NCBI RefSeq assembly: GCF_017377775.1
Contig: NZ_JAFVLN010000007.1
Span: forward strand, 248,001-312,000
Direction of reading: 5' to 3'
DNA from: Streptomyces sp. VRA16 Mangrove soil
GTDB taxonomy: Bacteria > Actinomycetota > Actinomycetes > Streptomycetales > Streptomycetaceae
Length of the DNA stretch: 64,000 bases
How positions within the stretch are numbered: position 1 is the stretch's first letter; each line of letters opens with the position of its first letter. The notes below the pieces were generated by a model. That model made no database searches. It was not told the origin of the DNA and saw only the letters and a list, made by a program, of their open reading frames with translations. Positions 39,382-47,443 of this stretch are shown piece after piece. A program made the position numbers and the translations under genes.

Positions 39382-40257
39382 GTGGCTGATCCTAAGCTTC
39401 ATCATTATGTTCCGCAATTCTACTTACGTCGATTTACTGACTCGGCGGAACGCCTATGGGCCTGGGACAAGACTAGCGATAGGGTGTTCCGTACTCAGCC
39501 GAAGGCAGTCGCTGCGGAGTCGAACTTCTACCAGCTGCCTCAGTTGATTGAGCACGGCCATAATCCGTTGGAAATGGAAAAACAATTTGCAGACCTGGAG
39601 GGCCAAGTATCCGCCATTACAGGTCAATGGCTCGACTGGGTTCGAAGTGGATATCCGGGTGATTCGTTACCCATACCTGCAGTAAATCGAGAAATAATCA
39701 GCCAGTTCCTGGCTCTCCAGTCCCTACGAACGGCCGACGCTCGCGCGATATTGGTAGCCTTCTCGGCGTTGCATGGGTACCAGGCCGAGTCTGAAGAGGA
39801 CGTTAGAGCCCTCCATGCTGCGGTGCTTTGGGATGACGCGCTAATCTCCTCCTATGCCGATCGCGTGAGTCGATGCGCCTGGCTTTTCGCGTTGAATTTG
39901 ACGCCTTCTCCATTCGTCACGTCGGACAATCCATTGGCCTTCAGGACGTCTGACAATCGGGCTTGGGTGAAACCGGGTAATCTCGGTAAGGATGCGTATG
40001 TAGTATACCCGCTCGCCCCTGATGTGATCATGTATTGCTATCCCGATGAAGGTGTGTGGCGCAATTCGAGTATCTCTCGATTTGACTGCCAAATTTCGCC
40101 GGTGCTGATGACCGAGGGCATGGTGCAGAGTGAAAATTCTGCACAAGTCTTCATGGCCTCTCGATTTGTGATGTCCAGCCAGAATTCCTTTTCTTCTGAA
40201 CGGGAGTTCTTGAAGATGATTGCGGAAGATCCTGACGTGCCGCCGACCGTGGAATGA
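39382..40257 (+). CDS. DUF4238 protein
   Basis: 291 residues from GTG 39382 (GGGGGAG upstream). The family hallmark HHYVPQFYLRRF is at residues 7-18, with WAWDKTSDRVFRTQPKAVAA following. The conserved later segment TPSPFVTSDNPLAFRTSDN ... YVVYPLAPDVIMYCYPDEG completes the match. The His-rich start suggests a metal or nucleic-acid function, but none has been shown to my knowledge. GC is clearly lower than in neighbouring genes, with A/T-ending codons frequent, so it is a recent import. Often seen in accessory and defence regions. Confidence 0.85.
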   Translation: MADPKLHHYVPQFYLRRFTDSAERLWAWDKTSDRVFRTQPKAVAAESNFYQLPQLIEHGHNPLEMEKQFADLEGQVSAITGQWLDWVRSGYPGDSLPIPAVNREIISQFLALQSLRTADARAILVAFSALHGYQAESEEDVRALHAAVLWDDALISSYADRVSRCAWLFALNLTPSPFVTSDNPLAFRTSDNRAWVKPGNLGKDAYVVYPLAPDVIMYCYPDEGVWRNSSISRFDCQISPVLMTEGMVQSENSAQVFMASRFVMSSQNSFSSEREFLKMIAEDPDVPPTVE

Positions 40258-40298
40258 GTTTGTGGATTCTGCTGGAAATCTATTTCCCGCAGAGTGGG

Positions 40299-41132
40299 TC
40301 ACTCGCCGAACAGACTGTCCTGCACGTACTCGACGACCTTCCGCTCCGGGTAGAAGACGGCCAGCAGCATGAACGTCTTGGGATGGGCGGCGATGTTTCC
40401 CACGAAGAAGTGGACGGCCCGGTTCGGGGCACACATCCGCGTGTACCAGCGCTCGCGGAGCGCATCACGCACCCCGTGCTCACCGTACTTGCGCAGGAAC
40501 TTGCGGTATGACTGCCCTGCCTCCCAGTCCTTCAGTCCCATGTCGTGGGTCGGGCAGTCGTCTTCGGCGCAGCGAAAGCTGTAGCGGAGGTCGAGCGGCA
40601 CCCACTCCAGCGGGTTCAGCTCCTGCTCGAATAAGTCGAGTTGGTCGGCCAGTGCGGCCTTGGAGACGGACCAGGGCTCGGCAGCCTCCAGCCGGAAGCG
40701 GGTGATCTCGGCGGGGCGAAAGACGCCGAGGGACGTTCCTCGTTTCCCCTGATCCCGCTTGATGGCGCAGAGCGACGGGGCGACCAGGGGCTCCACGTGC
40801 CGATATCGCTTCTGCCAGCCGCCGTCGGGCGGTACCTCGCCCACAATCTCCAACGTGTCGAGACACGGCCGGAGACTCTCTGGGCGGGAGTCACGCTCAA
40901 GGCGGTGTGGCTCGACGTCGACTTCGATGATCGAGTACTTGGAGAACTGCGCCTCTTCGCTGAGGAGCCGGAAGGGCACAGGGAAGAGCCGCACGTGCTG
41001 TGGCTCGCCTTGGTCGAGGCGTATGCCAGCCACACAGCTTGTCTCGCGGTACTTGCTGGACAGCTCCGGGTACGTCTTGACCGTAATCATGATCCGTGCG
41101 CGCTGTCGCTTCCCGAATGCCGATGACGCCAT
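40299..41132 (-). CDS. unknown protein with Cys/His cluster
   Basis: 277 residues from ATG 41132 with GGAGGGGG upstream. The N-terminal part is conserved-looking beta-rich sequence (ITVKTYPELSSKYRETSCVA, VRLFPVPFRLLSEEAQFSKY). The centre has FRCAEDDCPTHDMGLKDWE, a possible zinc site. The C-terminus reads APNRAVHFFVGNIAAHPKTF, then VFYPERKVVEYVQDSLFGE. Family name not known to me. It is followed 41-90 bp away by the HTH-DUF488 gene on the same strand, and the pair probably works together. Confidence 0.65.
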   Translation of the reverse strand: MASSAFGKRQRARIMITVKTYPELSSKYRETSCVAGIRLDQGEPQHVRLFPVPFRLLSEEAQFSKYSIIEVDVEPHRLERDSRPESLRPCLDTLEIVGEVPPDGGWQKRYRHVEPLVAPSLCAIKRDQGKRGTSLGVFRPAEITRFRLEAAEPWSVSKAALADQLDLFEQELNPLEWVPLDLRYSFRCAEDDCPTHDMGLKDWEAGQSYRKFLRKYGEHGVRDALRERWYTRMCAPNRAVHFFVGNIAAHPKTFMLLAVFYPERKVVEYVQDSLFGE

Positions 41133-41220
41133 AGTGTGCCCCCTCCATCGATCTCCCCGATCTGATTGGACGAGAGGCATGCACCGCTGGCAAGGGCGCC
41201 TGCGAAAGCCGGGGACGAAG

Positions 41221-41910
41221 TCAGGCCAAGGGATTCACGGGCACTCGCACCCGGCTGCGGACCGTCTCCAAGACGACCTGCCGGTGACAGCGACTCTCGT
41301 CCTTCTCGAAGCACAGCACCGCGACCCGCGACGCTCGGGCGTGCTCTGTCAGGCGGTCAAGGTCGGCCTGGGCCTCTTCGGATCGCAGCAGGCCACGGAA
41401 GCGCGCGCACCCCACTTCGACGCGGCCGTCCCAGAAGGGCTCCCGATTGTCCTTCGGATTGCCCAGGCCACGAAGGTGCGTGTACTCGATGCCGGCTTCG
41501 GCCAGAGCCTCCCCGAGGCGGGTCTTACTGAAGCCCTTCTTGCGGCTGATCGGGGTGAGCCGTACGTCCGCTACGACACCGATGTGACTGTCGACGAGAG
41601 AGGCGACGAATGAGTCGATGTCTCGGCCTTCGTATCCGGCTGACCAGAGACCGGGGGTAACGGGCGGGGCTTGGGTCACCCGGAAAAGATCATCGAGGGA
41701 GACGGAAAGGGCCTCAGCCACCGCGCCGACGGTGAAGAAACCTGGCTGGATCGCTCCCTCACTCTCCAGGCGACGCAGCGTCACGGCGGCGATGCCTGCC
41801 TCTTTGGCCAGCCGTTCACGCGTCCACCCGCGGTCCGCCCGTAACGCCCGCACTCGCTGGGCAAGCGCATGGGCGGGGCCTTGGGGAGGAGCTGAGCGAT
41901 GACCTGCCAT
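41221..41910 (-). CDS. HTH-DUF488 fusion protein
   Basis: 229 residues from ATG 41910. Residues about 10-70 are an XRE HTH (LAQRVRALRADRGWTRERLA, KEAGIAAVTLRRLESEG), then AVAEALSVSLDDLFRVT. Residues about 85-225 are a DUF488 domain: GLWSAGYEGRDIDSFVASLV, VVADVRLTPISRKKGFSKTR, LGNPKDN, and the Cys-containing VAVLCFEKDESRCHRQVV. DUF488 has a Rossmann-like fold with conserved Arg and Cys and no established reaction. It is upstream of and co-oriented with the unknown gene 40299-41132. Being the last gene before the tRNA, it is typical of cargo added at an element end. Confidence 0.85.
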   Translation of the reverse strand: MAGHRSAPPQGPAHALAQRVRALRADRGWTRERLAKEAGIAAVTLRRLESEGAIQPGFFTVGAVAEALSVSLDDLFRVTQAPPVTPGLWSAGYEGRDIDSFVASLVDSHIGVVADVRLTPISRKKGFSKTRLGEALAEAGIEYTHLRGLGNPKDNREPFWDGRVEVGCARFRGLLRSEEAQADLDRLTEHARASRVAVLCFEKDESRCHRQVVLETVRSRVRVPVNPLA

Positions 41911-42041
41911 ATGCGGTGTTCCTAACGACCGTTGGGGCGGCCCGCCGCGGCGTTCCTGGTCAGCTACGAGCCCTGGATTCGCGAACGCGCAGGTCTGAGG
42001 ACGCTTGAGTGTCACTCATCCTGCGGCACTGGAGACTGGTC

Positions 42042-42072
42042 CTGGGAGAAGCCAACCAAGATCTTCTCCCAG
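42042..42072. repeat. att-arm inverted repeat, right end of element 3
   Basis: A perfect 10-bp dyad, CTGGGAGAAG (42042-42051) and CTTCTCCCAG (42063-42072), is followed by ATTTCTCCCAAACG, 79 bp from the tRNA-derived core. The same arrangement is found at 12409-12441 and 17103-17132. Candidate integrase/excisionase arm site. Confidence 0.65.
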
Positions 42073-42101
42073 ATTTCTCCCAAACGATCTCCAGGAACCA
42101 C

Positions 42102-42138
42102 TCAGGGGCCTGACCCGCCATGCGGATCAGGCCCCTGA
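42102..42138 (-). terminator. element-supplied terminator of tRNA-Pro
   Basis: A 12-bp perfect stem (42102-42113 / 42127-42138) lies directly downstream of the tRNA 3' end on the minus strand. It replaces the presumed original hairpin at 6887-6926. Confidence 0.75.
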
Positions 42139-42150
42139 CCTGGTACTTCA

Positions 42151-42195
42151 CTGTCGGGGTGGCGGGATTTGAACCCACGACCTCTTCGTCCCGAA
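42151..42195 (-). other. attR: tRNA-Pro 3' half used as integration core
   Basis: 45 bp identical to 6936-6980 and similar to 12518-12560 and 17202-17235. The identity spans anticodon loop to 3' end plus 3 bp, the same extent known for pSAM2-type integration into tRNA-Pro. Confidence 0.9.
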
Positions 42196-42227
42196 CGAAG
42201 CGCGCTGCCAAGCTGCGCCACACCCCG
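42154..42227 (-). tRNA. tRNA-Pro, anticodon CGG
   Basis: 74 nt on the minus strand. The 7-bp acceptor stem is CGGGGTG with CACCCCG, discriminator A, no encoded CCA. The D arm is GCGC-AGCTTGGCA-GCGC. The anticodon arm is CTTCG-TTCGGGA-CGAAG with anticodon CGG, and the T arm has the TTCAAAT loop. It is intact after integration because the element restores its 3' half. Confidence 0.95.
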
Positions 42228-42275
42228 ATGTCGTTGTTCCGGTTCCCGCGGTTCCGCAGGTCCTGGCGACGTCGT

Positions 42276-43037
42276 TTACTTTAGCCCACCGGGGCCCGGA
42301 GACGAAATCCGGTTTTCGGGGCCCCGGATCTCGGGCCTGATCCGGTCCAGGCCGACCAGGGCCAGGGCCAGCAGATAGAAGGCCAGGCCGAAGACCACGG
42401 CGTTGCCGAGGACGCCCGCGTAGCCGTGGTCGTCGACGTCCAGGAACGGGTACGGGTAGCGGGCCGGCGTGCCCGGCGTCATGATCGCGCCGCGGATCAG
42501 GGCGAAGCCGAAGTAGGCGAACGGATAGATCAGCCACAGGCCCGCGTGGCGGAGCCGCAGCAGGCCGGGGCGGGTGAACAGGAGCCAGTTCAGGACCGCG
42601 CCGATCGGGGTGACGGTGTGCAGGAGCTGGTTGGAGACCGAGCGCCAGCCCGTCATCGCGTGCTCCGGGTCGTCCGTCATGGAGAAGCCGGACGAGGAGT
42701 TGGCCAGGACGAAGTGGTAGACGAGGCCCGTGATGCAGATGAAGAGCAGGACGCCGCCCGTGACCAGCGGGGGGAGCGGTGGGCGGGCGGTCCAGGAGCG
42801 TACGGCCGCCAGGGCGAGGACGACCGCGACCAGGAGGTTCGACTGGATCGTGAAGTAGCTCAGGACGCGCGGCACGCTGTCGCTGATCGCCAGGTCGATG
42901 ACGATGCCGGTCGCCGCCGCGAGGGCGATCAGCGCCTGGAACACGGCGGCGACGGGACGGCGGCGGACGGGCACGACGGCCTCCGCCGGGACGGCGGAGG
43001 CCGACGCGGCCGAGGCGGCGGGGTTCGGCGCGATCAT
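42276..43037 (-). CDS. Pr6Pr-type membrane protein
   Basis: 253 residues from ATG 43037 (GTG 43046 possible). Six hydrophobic helices are separated by conserved segments typical of Pr6Pr/FAR-17a-like proteins: VLSYFTIQSNLLVAVVLALA, ITGLVYHFVL, NQLLHTVTPIGAVLNWLLF, YPFAYFGFALIRGAI and YPYPFLDVDDHGY. The function is unknown; vertebrate relatives (FAR-17a/AIG1) are lipid hydrolases with a Thr/His pair, and here His in LLHTVTP and Thr in YFTIQSN are conserved. First chromosomal gene right of the tRNA. Confidence 0.85.
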   Translation of the reverse strand: MIAPNPAASAASASAVPAEAVVPVRRRPVAAVFQALIALAAATGIVIDLAISDSVPRVLSYFTIQSNLLVAVVLALAAVRSWTARPPLPPLVTGGVLLFICITGLVYHFVLANSSSGFSMTDDPEHAMTGWRSVSNQLLHTVTPIGAVLNWLLFTRPGLLRLRHAGLWLIYPFAYFGFALIRGAIMTPGTPARYPYPFLDVDDHGYAGVLGNAVVFGLAFYLLALALVGLDRIRPEIRGPENRISSPGPGGLK

Positions 43038-43095
43038 GCGTCCCACGGTACGTCCGGGGACGTAACGCCGCGAAAGGGAAGGTGAGTTAGCCGGG

Positions 43096-44037
43096 TCAGC
43101 GCGGTGCCGGGGCCAGCGTCAGCAGGGTCGCCTCCGGCGGGCAGGCGAACCGGACCGGCGTGTAGCGGTTGGTGCCGCAGCCCGCCGAGACGTGCAGGTA
43201 CGAGCGCCGGCCCTCCGCCTCGTGCGTGGACAGGCCCTTCACGCGGTCGGTGTCCAGGTCGCAGTTGGTGACCAGGGCGCCGTAGAAGGGGATGCAGAGC
43301 TGCCCGCCGTGCGTGTGCCCGGCGAGGATCAGCGGGTAGCCGTCGGCGGTGAAGGCGTCCAGCGTGCGCAGGTACGGCGCGTGCACGACGCCGAGGGAGA
43401 AGTCGGGTCCGGACGCCGGGCCGCCCGCCACCTCCGCGTACCGGTCGCGCTTGATGTGCGGGTCGTCCAGGCCGGTCAGGCCGATCTCGACGCCCGCCAC
43501 TTTCAGCGTGCCGCGCGTGTTGGTGAGGTTCAGCCAGCCCGCCTCGTCGAAGCCGTCGCGCAGCTCCTCCCACGGGTTGTGGATCGCGCCGACCGCCGGG
43601 GAGTTGCCGTTCAGGCCGTGCTTGCCGGACGCCTTCTCCAGCAAGTAACGGGCGGGGTTGCGCAGTTTGGGCCCGTAGTAGTCGTTGGAGCCGAAGACGT
43701 ACGCGCCCGGGAACTCCATCAGCGGGCCCAGCGCGTCGAGGACCTCGGGTACGCCCTCCGGGTCGGAGAGGTTGTCGCCGGTGTTGATGACGAAGTCGGG
43801 GCGCAGTCCGGCCAGCGACTGGAGCCAGCGGCGCTTCTTGTTCTGCCCGCTGACCATGTGGATGTCGGAGACCTGGAGGACCCGCAGCGGGTGCATGCCG
43901 GGCGGCAGGACGGGGATCGTGACGCGTCGCAGCCGGAACGAGCGGGCCTCGAAACCGGCCGCGTAGGCCACTCCCGCGGCGCCCGCCGCCACGATGCCTG
44001 CTGAGACCTTGAGGGGAATCCCGTATCGCGCGCGCAT
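43096..44037 (-). CDS. membrane-anchored metallophosphoesterase
   Basis: 313 residues. An N-terminal transmembrane anchor (IPLKVSAGIVAAGAAGVAYA) is followed by calcineurin-like motifs in order: QVSDIHMVSG, NTGDNLSDPEG, VFGSNDYYGP, and AGHTHGGQLCIPFYGA. This set is that of YkuE/YaeI-like phosphoesterases with two metals. Substrate unknown, perhaps a phospholipid or undecaprenyl intermediate at the membrane. It is divergent from the GatB/YqeY gene and close to the penicillin-binding protein, an order usual in Streptomyces. Confidence 0.9.
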   Translation of the reverse strand: MRARYGIPLKVSAGIVAAGAAGVAYAAGFEARSFRLRRVTIPVLPPGMHPLRVLQVSDIHMVSGQNKKRRWLQSLAGLRPDFVINTGDNLSDPEGVPEVLDALGPLMEFPGAYVFGSNDYYGPKLRNPARYLLEKASGKHGLNGNSPAVGAIHNPWEELRDGFDEAGWLNLTNTRGTLKVAGVEIGLTGLDDPHIKRDRYAEVAGGPASGPDFSLGVVHAPYLRTLDAFTADGYPLILAGHTHGGQLCIPFYGALVTNCDLDTDRVKGLSTHEAEGRRSYLHVSAGCGTNRYTPVRFACPPEATLLTLAPAPR

Positions 44038-44113
44038 GAGCCCATCGTGTCAGACCGCGGGGGCCCCGGAAATCGGCGGGCGCCACGCCCAGCACACCTG
44101 CGACAATCGAGGC

Positions 44114-44578
44114 ATGACCACGCTCAAGTCGAAGCTGCAGGACGACCTCAACGCCGCGATCAAGGCGCGCGACGCGCTGCGCTCCTCGACGCTCCGGATG
44201 ACTCTCGCCGCCATCACCACCCAGGAGGTTGCGGGTACGGAGAAGCGCGAGCTCTCCGACGGCGAGGTGCAGGCCGTGATCGTCAAGGAGGCGAAGAAGC
44301 GCCGCGAGGCGGCCGAGGCCTTCGAGAAGGGCGGGCGTGCCGAGTCCGCCGCCCAGGAGAAGGCGGAGGGCGAGGTGCTCGCCGAGTACCTGCCGCAGCA
44401 GCTGAGCGACGCCGAGCTGGAGCAGATCGTCGCGCAGGCGGTCGAGGAGGCGAAGGCGGCCGGCGCCGAGGGCCCGAGGGCCATGGGCCAGGTCATGAAG
44501 ATCGTGAAGCCGAAGGTGGCGGACCGCGCCGAGGGCGGCCGGGTCGCCGCGGCGGTCAAGAAGCTGCTGGCGGGCTGA
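44114..44578 (+). CDS. GatB/YqeY domain protein
   Basis: 154 residues from ATG 44114. The whole protein is the YqeY helical domain: LKSKLQDDLNAAIKARDALR, STLRMTLAAI, VIVKEAKKRREAAEAFEKGG, and the C-terminal LPQQLSDAELEQIVAQAVEE ... MGQVMKIVKPKVADRAEGG. Known: the domain resembles the tRNA-binding tail of GatB; the stand-alone protein's role is not settled. It is followed by a strong terminator. Confidence 0.9.
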   Translation: MTTLKSKLQDDLNAAIKARDALRSSTLRMTLAAITTQEVAGTEKRELSDGEVQAVIVKEAKKRREAAEAFEKGGRAESAAQEKAEGEVLAEYLPQQLSDAELEQIVAQAVEEAKAAGAEGPRAMGQVMKIVKPKVADRAEGGRVAAAVKKLLAG

Positions 44579-44604
44579 GCCCCACCGGCTCCTGTACGTG
44601 CAAG

Positions 44605-44634
44605 AAGGGGCGCCCCCGCTCGGGGGCGCCCCTT
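44605..44634. terminator. hairpin between yqeY-like and penicillin-binding protein genes
   Basis: A 14-bp GC-rich stem (44605-44618 / 44621-44634) sits between convergent genes and so can serve both. Confidence 0.8.
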
Positions 44635-44706
44635 ACTCGTACTGCCGTATGCCGTATGCCGTATGCCGTACGGCTCAAGGACCGGTTACCGGCCCCGGCC
44701 CGCTCC

Positions 44707-46971
44707 TTACCGGCCCCAGCCCCCGCCGTTGCCGTTCCCGCCGTTCTCGTTGCCCTGGATCAGGCCGTCCGGGATGGTGAAGGTCGGGTCGGGGGTGGGC
44801 GTGCCGCCGCCGTTGCCGCCCCCGTTGCCGTTGTTGTCGCCGGGCTTGCCGTCGTCCTGGCCGCCCTTGTTCTTGTCCTTCCCCTTGTCCTTGTCGGGGT
44901 TGGGGATGTCGACCATGTTGAAGCTGGGCGCTTCCTTGCCGGCCAGCGCGCCGGTCATGGCCTGCCGCCAGATCGGACCCGGCGTATCGGCGCCGAAGGC
45001 CTTGGCGTGGTACCGGCCGCCGATGGTGATGTCGATCATCTTCTGCTTCTGCTGCGGGTCGCCGACCCAGACGGCGCCGGCCAGGTTCGGCGTGTAGCCG
45101 ACGAACCAGGCGTTCTTGCGGCCGTCCGTCGTACCGGTCTTACCGGCGTTGTCCCGGTCCGAGAGACCGGCCTGCTGGCCGGTACCGGAGTCGGTCACAC
45201 CGCTGAGCAGCGTGTTGATCTTGTCCGCGGTCTCCGTCGACATGGCGCGCGAGCACTTGGTCTGCGGGACCTGGAGCGACTTGCCGGTGGTGGTCATGGT
45301 GACCGAGTCGATGGCGACCGGGGTGCAGTACGTGCCCTCGTTGGCGAAGGCGGCGTACGCGGAGGCCATCGTCAGCGGCGACAGACCCGTGGAACCGAGG
45401 GTCATCGACGACGGCACCTCGGGCACCTTGTCGCCGTTGCCCTGCACCACGCCGAGCTTGTCGGTCATCTTCACGACCGGGCACATCCCGGTGTCGGCGA
45501 GCATCTCCACGAAGTACGTGTTGATGGACTTCTCCATCGCCTCCTTGAGGCGATAGGGGCCGACCTCCGACTCGTTCTCGTTCGACAGCTTGTAGCCGCG
45601 GTCGTTGACCCACGGCTTGCCGCTACACGACTGCACGCTGCTCGGGTACTGCATCTCGTACGGGGCCGCGTACTGCTGCGTGATCGGCGTGCCCTTCTCC
45701 AGGGCTGCGGCCGCCAGGAACGGCTTGAACGTCGAACCCGTCGGGAAGCCGTAGTTGGAGCCGTTGTAGGCGTGGTTGACGTTGTAGTTGGTCGCGGCTT
45801 CGTGCTTGCCGAAGCCGTACGGGCGCGACTGCCCCATGCCGACGATCTTGCCGGTGCCGGGCTCGACGAGCGTGACCGCCGTCGCCACCGTGTCCGTCTT
45901 GTAGACGTTGGCCTTGATGGAGGCCTGCACCGAGTCCTGGGACTGCGGGTCCAGCGTGGTCTTGATGGTCAGACCGCCGCGGCTCCAGAGCTTGGCGCGC
46001 TCCTCCTTCGTCTTGCCGAAGACCGGGTCGTTCTTCACGACCTGTTCCACGTAGTCGCAGAAGAAGGCGGCGCCCTTGACCGCGGTGATGCAGCCGTTCT
46101 CCGGCCGGCTGACCTTCAGGCCGAGGTCCGATTCCTTGGCCTTGTCCGCCTCGGCCTGCGAGATGTCATGCACGTCGGCCATGCGCTGGAGCACGATGTT
46201 GCGGCGCTTCTTCGCCTCGGCGCCGTCGTTCACCGGGTCGTAGCGGCTCGGCGACTGCACGATGCCGGCGAGCAGCGCGGCCTCCTGGACGTTCAGCTCC
46301 TTGGCCGGCTTGGAGAAGTAGCGCTGGGACGCGGCCTCGACGCCGTACGCCTGCTGCCCGAAGTACGTGATGTTCAGGTAGTTGGCGAGGATCTTCTTCT
46401 TGCCGAGGTCCTTCTCGATCTGGATCGCGTACTTCAGCTCGCGGACCTTGCGGCCGATCGTCTGCTGGGTGGCCTGCGCCAGCTTCGTCGGGTCGTCGCC
46501 CGCCTCCTCCATGAAGACGTTCTTCACGTACTGCTGGGTGAGGGTGGAGGCACCCTGCGCGACGCCGCCGCCGCGCGCGTTGGCGTTGATGGCGCGCAGG
46601 ATGCCCTTGGCGTCGATCGCCCCGTGCTCGTAGAAGCGCGAGTCCTCGATCGCGACGATCGCCTTCTGCATGTACGGGGAGATGTCGTCCAGCTTCACGA
46701 CCGTGCGGTCGCGCGAGTAGACGGTCGCGATCTTGCCGCCCTGGCTGTCCAGGATCGTGGTGCGCTGGCTGAGCGGCGGCTGCTTGAGTGCGGCCGGGGT
46801 GTCGTCGAACTCCTCGACCGAGCCCTTGGCCGCGAGGCCGAGCGCGCCCGCCGCGGGCAGCGCGATTCCGGCGAGCACGGCTCCGGCGAGCACGCTGACA
46901 CCGAGGAACTTGGCGGCCTGTTGGGCCGGCGACATGCCGCCGCCGCCACCGGCCGAGCGCTTCTTTCCCAT
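44707..46971 (-). CDS. class A penicillin-binding protein (transglycosylase/transpeptidase)
   Basis: 754 residues from ATG 46971. A basic N-terminus and one membrane anchor (KFLGVSVLAGAVLAGIALPA) come first. A GT51 transglycosylase domain follows with IEDSRFYEHGAID and QGASTLTQQYVKN. The transpeptidase domain has SxxK in PTGSTFKPFL, SxN in EKSINTYF, and KTG in AGKTGTTDGR. The C-terminus is a Gly/Asn/Asp-rich tail (GGNGGGTPTPDP) of unknown role. It builds and cross-links peptidoglycan at the membrane. It is divergent from wblA, as in S. coelicolor (SCO3580 next to SCO3579, from memory). A long antisense open frame over it is a shadow. Confidence 0.95.
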   Translation of the reverse strand: MGKKRSAGGGGGMSPAQQAAKFLGVSVLAGAVLAGIALPAAGALGLAAKGSVEEFDDTPAALKQPPLSQRTTILDSQGGKIATVYSRDRTVVKLDDISPYMQKAIVAIEDSRFYEHGAIDAKGILRAINANARGGGVAQGASTLTQQYVKNVFMEEAGDDPTKLAQATQQTIGRKVRELKYAIQIEKDLGKKKILANYLNITYFGQQAYGVEAASQRYFSKPAKELNVQEAALLAGIVQSPSRYDPVNDGAEAKKRRNIVLQRMADVHDISQAEADKAKESDLGLKVSRPENGCITAVKGAAFFCDYVEQVVKNDPVFGKTKEERAKLWSRGGLTIKTTLDPQSQDSVQASIKANVYKTDTVATAVTLVEPGTGKIVGMGQSRPYGFGKHEAATNYNVNHAYNGSNYGFPTGSTFKPFLAAAALEKGTPITQQYAAPYEMQYPSSVQSCSGKPWVNDRGYKLSNENESEVGPYRLKEAMEKSINTYFVEMLADTGMCPVVKMTDKLGVVQGNGDKVPEVPSSMTLGSTGLSPLTMASAYAAFANEGTYCTPVAIDSVTMTTTGKSLQVPQTKCSRAMSTETADKINTLLSGVTDSGTGQQAGLSDRDNAGKTGTTDGRKNAWFVGYTPNLAGAVWVGDPQQKQKMIDITIGGRYHAKAFGADTPGPIWRQAMTGALAGKEAPSFNMVDIPNPDKDKGKDKNKGGQDDGKPGDNNGNGGGNGGGTPTPDPTFTIPDGLIQGNENGGNGNGGGWGR

Positions 46972-47443
46972 GCAGGGCAGCCTACGTTCTGATTCTCCGG
47001 ACAGGCGTATATGCCTTGGCCTAAGCTGCACTCAACTGTCACAGCAGTGCGGTCACGTATCAAGACGTGGGACGAACCCGAATCGTTCCCGGCACTTCTT
47101 CGGTGCTTCTCCTGTACCTCGAAGTGCCTCTTGTAGTCATTCCCGTCCCCCTCCCACGGGCCTCCGTGCGGGGCTCGGAGGGTGTCCGTTACCGCCTCGT
47201 GTGTCACTCGACGCCCGTTGTGGCTCAAGTGAACTGTCCGGATTTGCCGGTTAGCTCACGCATGTCCACCGGTCACTCCGTCGGGTGATCTGCCGCTTAC
47301 GCATAGTCCGTTCGGACCATTCAAGATTGGGCCCGAAGGGGGTGTTGCGCTGTGCCCACCTTCCGTAACGTCCTCAACTGGCGGCGGTGAATATGCCGCT
47401 GCCGCCGTGGGGGAGCCTCGATTCGGGAGAGGACGGCGCCGGT
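46972..47443. promoter_or_regulatory. divergent promoter region of the PBP gene and wblA
   Basis: About 470 bp without a gene. It holds a small palindrome GTCCG-TT-CGGAC (47306-47317). Known: wblA is developmentally regulated with a long upstream region, which fits. Confidence 0.5.

Larger units (their letters stand above)
17202..42195. mobile_element. element 3: tRNA-Pro integrative mobilizable element
   Basis: It extends from the decayed att copy to the intact tRNA-Pro att (42151-42195), about 25 kb. Mobility genes are integrase (37590), excisionase-like (37177), HTH repressor (36545), DUF3631 ATPase (34973), DUF2637 (33998), mobC (33265) and relaxase (31560). It lacks the FtsK-like TraB of classical actinomycete ICEs, so transfer is probably by mobilization. 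Known: pSAM2 uses a tRNA-Pro site with an identity segment from the anticodon loop to the 3' end, as here. Confidence 0.75.

Noticed and set aside
44047..46992. 981-residue plus-strand open frame
   Set aside because: It lies opposite the yqeY-like and penicillin-binding protein genes and has a Val/Arg/Leu-rich, domain-free translation. It is a GC-frame shadow.
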